A DNA stretch of 37,393 bases from Planctomycetota bacterium (GTDB taxonomy: Bacteria > Planctomycetota > Planctomycetia > Planctomycetales > Planctomycetaceae), in the NCBI GenBank assembly GCA_023417655.1, contig JAEZFD010000042.1:1-37393 (forward strand), written 5' to 3'. Numbering within the stretch: position 1 is the first letter of the stretch; the number at the start of each line of letters is the position of its first letter. The translations under genes were made by a program, and so were the position numbers. The notes below the pieces were generated by a model. That model was not told where the DNA came from, searched no databases, and saw only the letters and a program-made list of their open reading frames with translations. This document shows positions 1 through 7,193 of this stretch, one piece after another.

Positions 1-115
1 GTCCATGACTGGGGCCATGAACGCCTCACTCCAATGGAAACTTAACACGGCGCCCCGGCCACCCTGCCACTTGAATCCTTGGGACGGGCCTCAACACGGT
101 GCGTCCAAGCGCACC

Positions 116-922
116 TCACGTGGCTGGTCCAGCTTGAATGTTGAGAAGGATGTTTCCTGGACCCCACGTAAACGCACGCCCATTCTCGAAGTTCCATTTG
201 TGCCGCTCGTGTAATGGGATGTCTTGCTCGTAGATGTACTCCGGTAAAGTGAGGAATTCGAAGGTAATTCGGTACCACCACGGACCTTCTCGGGACTCCG
301 TCTGTGAAGGTCGAGCTTCGTCTAAGACTGCGCCCAGAATTTTCGAGGGAATCTTGGCAAACTCCCTACTTCCAAACATGACTTCGTGGATTTGATAGAC
401 AAATTCGCAGCAGGATAGAAAATATCTTCGAGCCGCTGGTAACGTGACACCTTGGAATATGGGAAGTGGTGGTGGCGCTTCAGAGGAGAAAACGGCCACC
501 GCGAACTTAGGATGCGCCAGTTGATTTCGAATTTTGAACGCTTTTGCTACATCCTGCCATGGGTGCTTTCCGGGCTTGAGATTCCCAGAAAAAGGCGCCG
601 TGAGCATTTTGGCCTTTTCATTCCAGCGGTGCTTCTTGATGACGTTTTTGGAATCTGGTAAGTGCTGGCTAACTAAGAAATTTAAAGCCGCCTCCACATA
701 GAACGCTGAGAGAGAAACAGCGACCACTCCCAGTGTGCTTTGATTGTACGGCGATTTCTCCCGTTCAGCCAAATAGATCTGCTTCTCGGCCATCTCCTTT
801 ATTGTTAAATGCGGGAGCCATGCAATTTGGTTGTGTTTGAGAGCGGTGAGTTTGCTGTCAGTCTCAAGGCACCATGATATTTTGAAGTTTAGACGTGTTG
901 ATATTTTGTCGCTTTTTGTCAT
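116..922 (-). CDS. HEPN-like hypothetical protein
   Basis: A 268-residue protein I cannot assign to a named family with certainty. Residues about 63-88 form a long alanine/leucine-rich helix, and residues 130-140 contain RNQLAH (R132, H137), which fits the R-x4-6-H signature of HEPN domains. Members of that superfamily are often RNases in toxin-antitoxin or abortive-infection systems. The C-terminal half (about 150-268) is aromatic-rich and has no recognised motif. No signal peptide or membrane segment is visible. ATG start at 922, TGA stop at 116. The gene looks more AT-rich than its neighbours, which may mean recent acquisition; I did not compute this. No nucleotidyltransferase (MNT) or other antitoxin-like gene lies beside it, so a toxin role is only a possibility. 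The HEPN call is motif-level. Confidence 0.6.
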   Translation of the reverse strand: MTKSDKISTRLNFKISWCLETDSKLTALKHNQIAWLPHLTIKEMAEKQIYLAEREKSPYNQSTLGVVAVSLSAFYVEAALNFLVSQHLPDSKNVIKKHRWNEKAKMLTAPFSGNLKPGKHPWQDVAKAFKIRNQLAHPKFAVAVFSSEAPPPLPIFQGVTLPAARRYFLSCCEFVYQIHEVMFGSREFAKIPSKILGAVLDEARPSQTESREGPWWYRITFEFLTLPEYIYEQDIPLHERHKWNFENGRAFTWGPGNILLNIQAGPAT

Positions 923-1051
923 GTAGCCTTCAAGCCTTAATAGGGAGCGTCTCGACGCACCGATTCACTCGGCGTGGCGGAAGTCGTCGCCACAGAGCTT
1001 GGCCGATCCAAGCAAGTCTTGCTTTCAAGGCGTCAATGCTGCACGCGAAGG

Positions 1052-1357
1052 TCACTTTCTGTTCACAGGCCGCCTGAGCAGGCGAAGCAGCAGAATGACT
1101 GCGCCAAGCAGGATCAGGAGAACCCCTGTTCCAACGACGGCCAGCTGGAGATGAAGCCCGAACTTCCCCGTTCTGATCTCCTTATAGATCCTGACCCACG
1201 GAGGTGGTGCTGGATGCAGACCGGCGCGGAACTCGAGATCGACAAGGAACATCCCAGTCGCGATCAAGGCGACCGGATAGCCTGAATGAAGGAGAGTCCG
1301 AATGGTCATCGACAGTCGGACCAGTGCTGGTGTGAGATGATTGTTTCCTGGCGTCAT
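1052..1357 (-). CDS. small two-helix membrane protein, unknown function
   Basis: A 101-residue protein starting with ATG. It has two hydrophobic stretches, at about residues 20-42 and 70-94, the second followed by a basic RLLRR tail, so it is probably an inner-membrane protein with two helices. The loop between them (about 43-68) is proline- and arginine-rich. I recognise no family. It lies 139 bp downstream of the YjbQ-family gene on the same strand and 129 bp upstream of the HEPN-like gene, with no strong terminator between them apart from a hairpin at 1412-1441. It could be a real lineage-specific gene. The plus-strand ORF over the same bases has no membrane or domain logic. Confidence 0.5.
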   Translation of the reverse strand: MTPGNNHLTPALVRLSMTIRTLLHSGYPVALIATGMFLVDLEFRAGLHPAPPPWVRIYKEIRTGKFGLHLQLAVVGTGVLLILLGAVILLLRLLRRPVNRK

Positions 1358-1411
1358 GTTCGCATCCCGTCCACAGGGCGCAGGTGAATCAGCGATCCAC
1401 TATCGCTCCGC

Positions 1412-1441
1412 ATGCTCATGCTGCTTGGGCGACATGAGCAT
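1412..1441. terminator. hairpin downstream of the YjbQ-family gene (candidate terminator)
   Basis: Perfect 9-bp inverted repeat (ATGCTCATG at 1412-1420, CATGAGCAT at 1433-1441) with a 12-nt loop. It sits between the end of the YjbQ-family gene (1497) and the start of the small membrane-protein gene (1357). No T-tract follows on either strand, so it could equally be a regulatory dyad. Confidence 0.35.
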
Positions 1442-1496
1442 CGCACCCAACCCTGCTACACATCGAGACGCACCCTACGCGGTGGCTTGAACATCA

Positions 1497-1919
1497 TCAT
1501 TCCCCGATGACTTTGACCAGTAAGCGTTTGGGGCGGCGTCCGTCGAACTCGCCGTAGAAGATTTGTTCCCAGGGGCCGAAGTCGAGTCGGCCGTTCGTGA
1601 TCGCGACGACGACTTCCCGGCCCATGATCTGGCGTTTCATGTGGGCATCCGCGTTGTCTTCCCCGGTGCGGTTATGTGCGTATCGCTGCGGCGAGGCATC
1701 GAACGGGGCGAGTTCTTCCAGCCATTTCTTATAATCACCATGTAGCCCCGGCTCATCATCATTGATGAAGACCGAGGCCGTGATGTGCATGGCGTTACAA
1801 AGCAGCAGGCCCTCGCGTACGCCGCTGGCTTTGACGATCTGTTCAATCTGCGGAGTGATGTTGATGAATCCCATCCGTTCCGGGATTTCGAACGTCAAGT
1901 ACTCCGTTTTCGATTTCAT
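1497..1919 (-). CDS. yjbQ: YjbQ/UPF0047 family protein (secondary thiamine-phosphate synthase-like)
   Basis: 140 residues, the normal length for the YjbQ/UPF0047 family. The family blocks are all present: NAMHITASVFIND near residue 45 with the conserved His, the central HN...DNADAHMKRQ block with two His and Asp residues that line the presumed metal/active site, and the C-terminal G-x-W-E-Q-I-x-x-x-EFDG-R-x-P pattern. Members are small cytoplasmic enzymes; E. coli YjbQ has weak thiamine-phosphate synthase activity, but the physiological reaction is uncertain. ATG at 1919 is preceded by GGAG about 8 nt upstream. It starts only 31 bp after the sialidase-like gene stop, so the two are probably co-transcribed, although no metabolic link is evident. 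Confidence 0.92.
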   Translation of the reverse strand: MKSKTEYLTFEIPERMGFINITPQIEQIVKASGVREGLLLCNAMHITASVFINDDEPGLHGDYKKWLEELAPFDASPQRYAHNRTGEDNADAHMKRQIMGREVVVAITNGRLDFGPWEQIFYGEFDGRRPKRLLVKVIGE

Positions 1920-1950
1920 CGCGGCTCTCCATCCGGTCAGTCAGTAGCTG

Positions 1951-3027
1951 TTATTTCGCAGCTGGTTTCACGGTGAGCTTCGTCGGGTCGACCACTACGT
2001 GCTTCACCTTTTTTCGATTCCAGGTATAGGTGATGTGAATCAATCCATCAGCGGTCTGGATCACGGCAGGATAGCTGTATTCGCCCGGGTCGGTTTCCAA
2101 CACCAAAGCCGGTTGCCAATCGAAGCCGTCCGTTGAAAGGGCGACATTGAGTGGCGTTCGCTTGGGTTCACGCGTGTGATTATAAACGATGAGGTGACGT
2201 CCATCGGCCAGGGTCAGGGCATCCGTCCCGGAGTTCGGGTTGGGAAGAGAACTGGCAGCCATCTTTCCCCAGGTTTTGCCGGCATCTTCTGACGTGACTT
2301 GAAAGACGACTCCCTGCAGTGTGCGTCCGACGGCAAGCAGCTTGGTGTCAGAGAGCTTCAGAATACTGGGTTGGATCGCAGAGAATTCAATTCCGTCATG
2401 AATTGGTCCGGTGCTGGTCCAGGTCTTCCCGTTGTCGGTGCTGCGTTCGAAGTGAACCTTCCAGATCCGCTGAGTCTTTCCGTCCGGCTTCTTCCTGTCT
2501 TCTTCTGTGCTGGTCGGCGAGAGAATGTCTCCGTTCGCGAGCTGAATAGGCTTGTTCTTGATCGGCCCGAGGATTCCATCTGGCAATCGGGTCGATGGGA
2601 CGGTGTTTGGGTCGGCATCGACCGGGCGAACCATTCCCCACCACTCCCGGGGATTCGGGCCCATCTTATAGAACAGCAGCATCGGACCCTCTTTCGGTTG
2701 AAAAAGGACCGGATTCCAGCAAGGGAGTCGAGATCCATCCGGCTGATTGCCGTTCGCTACTTCGACAGGAGGAGTCCACTTTCCGTTCTCGAATCGAGTC
2801 ACCCAAATGCCAACGTCCGCATGCTTCTCATGAGTCCCCCCGAAGAAGGCAGCAACCAGTTTACCGTCTTTGGTTTCGGCAATAGTCGAGGCATGCACGC
2901 TTGGAAAGGGAGCGGTTTCGTAGAGAAACTCAGAGCGAACAATCGCCGGGTCATCCTTTGCTAAGAGTGAAGAAGAAGGAGTCACCACGCAGGCGAGCAA
3001 GACAAGCAGGGATCGAGCAACGTTCAT
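1951..3027 (-). CDS. exported sialidase-like (BNR/Asp-box) protein
   Basis: 358 residues with a clear signal peptide (hydrophobic LLVLLACVV core, cleavage near residue 23). Asp-box motifs (SxDxGxTW type) are visible: STDNGKTW, SEDAGKTW and a degenerate STDGFDW. These mark blades of a six-bladed sialidase beta-propeller, and the protein matches the 'predicted neuraminidase' group (COG4692-like). Such proteins are common in planctomycetes and may cleave sialic acid or other acidic sugars from glycans; the substrate cannot be read from the sequence. ATG at 3027 has GGAG about 9 nt upstream. It lies 113 bp downstream of the PVC-type heme protein gene and 31 bp upstream of the YjbQ-family gene, consistent with an operon of exported glycan-degradation functions. 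Confidence 0.88.
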   Translation of the reverse strand: MNVARSLLVLLACVVTPSSSLLAKDDPAIVRSEFLYETAPFPSVHASTIAETKDGKLVAAFFGGTHEKHADVGIWVTRFENGKWTPPVEVANGNQPDGSRLPCWNPVLFQPKEGPMLLFYKMGPNPREWWGMVRPVDADPNTVPSTRLPDGILGPIKNKPIQLANGDILSPTSTEEDRKKPDGKTQRIWKVHFERSTDNGKTWTSTGPIHDGIEFSAIQPSILKLSDTKLLAVGRTLQGVVFQVTSEDAGKTWGKMAASSLPNPNSGTDALTLADGRHLIVYNHTREPKRTPLNVALSTDGFDWQPALVLETDPGEYSYPAVIQTADGLIHITYTWNRKKVKHVVVDPTKLTVKPAAK

Positions 3028-3140
3028 CGGTGAGCGCTCCGTGAAAGGATTCGGACTTCCGTAAAGAAACGTGCAATCAGCGAGCAGCTTTCTGTTGATG
3101 AGACCTTGTGCTCGGCTGAGGGTGACGGATTGTCAGTCCG

Positions 3141-5606
3141 TTATTTCGAAATTACCTCGTTTCGAAGATAACGAATTAACTGGTTCACTTCTTCCGCAGT
3201 AAACGAATTTAGCAAACCACTTGGCATCGGAGAGGTTGGCGACGTCAGGGATTCTGCGATCTCTGCACGTTTAATGGAGACGGACTGGCCTGTTAAAGCG
3301 TCCGTTTCGACACCGATCACGTCTCGACTGACGAGTGTTGTTCGACCGGTGATCACTTTGCCCGACTCGAGAATATAGTTCGACAAGTGATACTTGGGGT
3401 CAATCTGCCGCGAGGGGTCAAGAATCGATTCCAGCAGGTCGCGCTGATTCATGCGTTTCCCGACCGTGCTGATGTCCGGGCCGACTTGCCCCCCACTTTC
3501 GTTGAACTGATGGCAGCGAAGACAAAGTGCGGATGCAAGCAGCCGGCGCCCGCGTTCTGCGGAATAAGGTTGATCCTTCAGGCGGGTCAGCTCCTGATCC
3601 AGTTCATCAATGGTCCAGTTCTTCACGAACGGACGAACCGGGACCGGGTACTGGTCCGTCTCTTCTGGTGCCTGCTTCATCAGAGCCAGTTTCTCTGTAA
3701 ACGCGGTTTTCTCTGACTCCGTGAGTGAAGCTTCGAAGTCGTCTCGCATGTTTTGAAGGATGGTCTTTGTGAGCTTTCCGCCGGGAAGGCGTTTATGCTC
3801 GATGAGCCAATCCAAGAGCTGCTGACGGGTTTCCGGGGTCCAGCCGTCTCCCGCCCGAAGTAAAGTTTTTACGAACTGAATCTGTTCTTCCTGACTCTGT
3901 GCCTGCTTCAACTGCAAGGCGACCTGATCGACGGCGCCCGGCATTTTCAAAGCCACGAGCAACTCACAACGCAGCCACTGCACTGGAAAACGGCTGTCCT
4001 GCGGAATCTGGTTGAGCTTGCGAGCCAGCTTGTCTCGATCGGCCAGACTGATCTCGCCATGACGTGCGAGAGTGAGCTGGAATGTTCTGAGCCCGGCAAT
4101 TAATTCTGCTTCGTTTGTGAAGTCCCAGTCTCGCAGGCCTTTGATAACAATCTTCTGGTCAACCGGTTCTCCCACTCTTGCCAGTGCCATCAGGGCGGTG
4201 TGACGTGCCACGTCGTCAGGGCGATTGGCGACCCACTTTCTCCACGAATCTAAGGGCTGATTTTCGAGAGCACGCTGCGCGGCAAACCGAATCCAGTGAT
4301 CCGAGTTATCCAAGGCGGATTGAATGAATGGAAGTTGCTCAACGTCCTGTGTGACGTGCAGCTGTTCCAGTTTGCGACGCAACTCGCGCGCCTCCGCTGC
4401 TTCGGGAGTGCGAGGGGATTTGGATGTTGCATGGATCGGGTCGTTCGGATCGCCTGTGAACGTGATCCGATATAACCCTGACTGAGAACCGCGACCGCCG
4501 GTAATGAAATAAAGTGCGCCATCGGGACCGAACTCAAGGTCGCAGATGTTCAATGGGCTCCCTTCTGCGAAAACTTCGTAGCTGCCGGTATAGGAGGCCC
4601 CCTGCTCTGTCATGTCAATCTGCAGCAGCCGGCCGTTCTGCCAGTCGGCCGCAAACAGACTATCGCGATGTCGGGCGGGCCAGTTGCTGTTCGTTCCGAA
4701 AGTGACTCCGGTAGGGGACCCGAGCCCGGTGTCGAGATTGCTGGGGAGACTGTCCGGGAACCACGACGGCCATTTGCCGGTGCCCCAGCGCCAGCCGTAT
4801 TCACCTGCCGACACGATGTGATTGATACGGGTCGGGCGATACCAGGGCATCCCGACGTCCCATTCCATGTCGGCGTCCCAGGTGAATGGCTCGCCATCTT
4901 GATTGAAGTCGAGGTCCACCTGATTTCGCAGGCCTCCGGCGAGCATGGTGAACTGAGTTCCTTCAGGGTTCATCTTGAGAATGATGCCGACCCGTTCGTC
5001 CTGACCATCATCTCGCGGATTCATCGGGATGCGGTCAAAGGCGTGATGTTTGTAAGGAGAATTCAGATTGCGCTTTTCCGGGAAATAGACATCGTTTCCG
5101 ATTGCGATATAGATCATTCCGTCAGGGCCAAGACGGAGCTGATTGGCACCATGTCCATAGCGACTTTTATAAACCAGTGGACACAACAGCTTGATCTCTT
5201 CGAACTGCCCATCTTTATCATGGTCCTGAAGTCGATAAATGCCTTCCCCATTTGTTGCACAGACATAAATGGAGTCATGGGCGTAAAGAACACCCCGGCA
5301 ATGCTTGAGAACTTCGGTTCCTGCGAGCTTCTCGAGTTCCACTTTGCCGGTGACGGGATTGAGAGTCATGCGTCGAAGTCCGGCAACATCATCAGCGAGG
5401 ATCAGTCTTCCCTGTGGATCAAATGTCATGCTGATCCATGAGCCCTCTCCTGCAAGCGAAGAATGCAGCAGTTCCACCTTGAAGCCGGGTTTCACCCGAA
5501 CCGATTCGGCAGGAGTGGCCACACTTTCAGCTGCGGTCACCCCGTCACCGCCCGTCAGGCAGAACATGAGTACGAATGACCAGACGAGGATACTGCGTGA
5601 TATCAT
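3141..5606 (-). CDS. PVC-type heme-binding protein with sugar-dehydrogenase-like propeller and cytochrome c domain
   Basis: 821 residues when started at the ATG at 5606. The open frame extends further upstream, but that part overlaps the 3' end of the hydrolase gene, whereas the 5606 start gives a signal peptide (ISRSILVWSFVLMFCL) and has GAGG upstream. Residues about 35-370 form the 'putative membrane-bound dehydrogenase' propeller (DUF7133-like; calcium/sugar-type six-bladed fold). About 390-640 is HEAT-like helical repeat. About 680-821 is a cytochrome c domain with CLRCH at about 693 followed by the family-typical GGQVGPD. Such proteins are periplasmic or exported and presumably pass electrons from oxidised carbohydrate to heme. 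The substrate is unknown. Same strand as, and between, the esterase-like and sialidase-like genes. Confidence 0.9.
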   Translation of the reverse strand: MISRSILVWSFVLMFCLTGGDGVTAAESVATPAESVRVKPGFKVELLHSSLAGEGSWISMTFDPQGRLILADDVAGLRRMTLNPVTGKVELEKLAGTEVLKHCRGVLYAHDSIYVCATNGEGIYRLQDHDKDGQFEEIKLLCPLVYKSRYGHGANQLRLGPDGMIYIAIGNDVYFPEKRNLNSPYKHHAFDRIPMNPRDDGQDERVGIILKMNPEGTQFTMLAGGLRNQVDLDFNQDGEPFTWDADMEWDVGMPWYRPTRINHIVSAGEYGWRWGTGKWPSWFPDSLPSNLDTGLGSPTGVTFGTNSNWPARHRDSLFAADWQNGRLLQIDMTEQGASYTGSYEVFAEGSPLNICDLEFGPDGALYFITGGRGSQSGLYRITFTGDPNDPIHATSKSPRTPEAAEARELRRKLEQLHVTQDVEQLPFIQSALDNSDHWIRFAAQRALENQPLDSWRKWVANRPDDVARHTALMALARVGEPVDQKIVIKGLRDWDFTNEAELIAGLRTFQLTLARHGEISLADRDKLARKLNQIPQDSRFPVQWLRCELLVALKMPGAVDQVALQLKQAQSQEEQIQFVKTLLRAGDGWTPETRQQLLDWLIEHKRLPGGKLTKTILQNMRDDFEASLTESEKTAFTEKLALMKQAPEETDQYPVPVRPFVKNWTIDELDQELTRLKDQPYSAERGRRLLASALCLRCHQFNESGGQVGPDISTVGKRMNQRDLLESILDPSRQIDPKYHLSNYILESGKVITGRTTLVSRDVIGVETDALTGQSVSIKRAEIAESLTSPTSPMPSGLLNSFTAEEVNQLIRYLRNEVISK

Positions 5607-5730
5607 GGGGTCTGTTTCCTCAACGAGTGAGTGATCGGGGGGACGAGGCATTGCCCCAAAAGGCAGGAAGTCAACGGTCGGTGAATCTGCGGGAATGAGC
5701 GGCTTAAAGTGGAGTTCAATCTCACGAGCG

Positions 5731-6966
5731 TTATTGAGGCCCCAACTCCTGATGCTCAGTACTCGTGACGCAGTCGCGAGAATCGAAGAGATTGAAGTAA
5801 AAGACAGTGGTCTCTTCTGGCAACGTGGCAGTAATCTTCTGACATTCGATGGTGGCGGGAATGCTCTTCCATTCACGATCCTGCCAGCGGCCGGTATGAG
5901 TGGTGTAATTGAGTTCCGCTTTGGTCACGGGGACGGCTGAGTCAAATGTCGCCCAGACTGTTTGATCGGAACGACCGCGGAAGTTCACCTTCGCAAGTGG
6001 AGTTCCACCGTTGACGATGCTGTCAGCGAAGACATGAATCTCCTTCGGACCTTCTCCTGCAGGTCCGTGTCCATGAGGCATGCGGAGACGTGCGCAAAGC
6101 GTTCGCTTTCCTGGTGGTAACCAGTACGACTTCTGCCAGGCATTCAGCGTGTAGGCAAAGTCATTAGAGCCGTTCACCCAGAGGATCGGCATTTTTGCTT
6201 TCGGCAGAGTCCGGGAAGGATCCCACCATTCCATCCAGCGGCGTGAGCCTTCAGGGCCAAGGCTTTTGACTTGTGCTGCGAAACCGTGTTCGTCTGTGAA
6301 ACCGCAACCATACACCGGGACGGCAAATTTAAATCGGGAATCGAGTCCAGCCGTCAGACAGGTGAGATAGCCTCCCCAGGAAATGCCTGTCAGTCCAATA
6401 CGATCCACGTCGACTTCAGGGAGGGAGCGAAGCACAGAGTGAGCGAGGATGACGTCCGCAACCGCGTGATAGGTCCATTGGTCAGTCGGAGCGTTCTCCA
6501 TCTGACCCCAGCCTCCCCAGCCAGCGGGACCGGAGTGAGCATGTCGTTTCCAGCGTTTCGGCTCTTCCCGCTCTGGTAGGCCGCCGCAGTTGTCCATCGC
6601 GATGGCGGCATAGCCTCGAGAATTCCAGAGCCGGACCCAACTGTCAAAGGCTGTTCCACCGCCTCCATGGACAAGGACGATGCCGGGGACCTTGGTTCCT
6701 TTTGGAACGTCAGGTAAACCGATGTAAGCGAAAACCCGGGTCGGCTTCCCCTGATACTCAAGACCGGAGTAATAGATCGAGCGGACGCCTGGCTTCTGGC
6801 AATCTTCTGTGTCGAAGATATCAGGTGTCTTGAAGAGCGACTTGAGATCCCATTCCGGAATCGTCGGAGCAGGAGCGAGTGCGTCCTGAGAGTGAGCCTG
6901 CGGAGACCAGACCAGACAGGTCAGCATCAATCCCAGGCAGAACGGAAGCGAAAACAGTGGCCGCAT
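5731..6966 (-). CDS. exported alpha/beta hydrolase (acetyl-xylan-esterase/dienelactone-hydrolase-like)
   Basis: 411 residues from the ATG at 6966, chosen over upstream in-frame starts because GGAGAG lies about 7 nt before it and the N-terminus is then a signal peptide (SLPFCLGLMLTCLVW, AHSQ). The alpha/beta-hydrolase signatures are an HGGGG oxyanion segment at 100-104, the nucleophile elbow GISWGG with Ser196, an acid candidate Asp269 in VNGSNDF, and the catalytic His at 298 or 300 in PHGHG. A C-terminal beta-rich extension (about 320-411) follows the catalytic domain. Planctomycete paralogues are usually annotated as acetylxylan esterase or prolyl oligopeptidase-like; the true ester is unknown. 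It is the first gene of the minus-strand run and is divergent from the gene at 7194. Confidence 0.88.
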   Translation of the reverse strand: MRPLFSLPFCLGLMLTCLVWSPQAHSQDALAPAPTIPEWDLKSLFKTPDIFDTEDCQKPGVRSIYYSGLEYQGKPTRVFAYIGLPDVPKGTKVPGIVLVHGGGGTAFDSWVRLWNSRGYAAIAMDNCGGLPEREEPKRWKRHAHSGPAGWGGWGQMENAPTDQWTYHAVADVILAHSVLRSLPEVDVDRIGLTGISWGGYLTCLTAGLDSRFKFAVPVYGCGFTDEHGFAAQVKSLGPEGSRRWMEWWDPSRTLPKAKMPILWVNGSNDFAYTLNAWQKSYWLPPGKRTLCARLRMPHGHGPAGEGPKEIHVFADSIVNGGTPLAKVNFRGRSDQTVWATFDSAVPVTKAELNYTTHTGRWQDREWKSIPATIECQKITATLPEETTVFYFNLFDSRDCVTSTEHQELGPQ

Positions 6967-7193
6967 TGATTTCTCTCCGGTGGACTGCATTCCATTTTCA
7001 ACACTATAACGAGTTCTCCGGAAGTCGCGCCCCTGTGCAGGAGGCTTCCTGTGCGAACGAGAAATCTGATAGCGAACGGCCATGCACTTCGCTTGGGAAA
7101 TATGGTCTAATGCATCGTCACCTGACTGCTTTGTCGGGCTGTCGGTGTTGTCGTTTCTGCTCCAGAATGTGACCTGAGGCCGAATTTCATTTC
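6967..7193. promoter_or_regulatory. divergent intergenic region (presumed promoters)
   Basis: 227 bp separate the divergent hydrolase gene (minus) and the VWA/GATase-like gene (plus), so at least one promoter for each direction should lie here. I see no confident -35/-10 pair or operator. Confidence 0.4.

Noticed and set aside
2299..2964. 221-residue plus-strand open frame
   Set aside because: Antisense to the sialidase-like gene, which has Asp-box motifs, a signal peptide and a ribosome site.
4668..5441. 257-residue plus-strand open frame
   Set aside because: Antisense to the propeller domain of the PVC-type heme protein; no recognisable features.
5607..5876. 90-residue N-terminal extension of the PVC-type heme protein
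   Set aside because: It would overlap the end of the hydrolase gene and hide the signal peptide; the ATG at 5606 has a ribosome site and gives a normal exported N-terminus.
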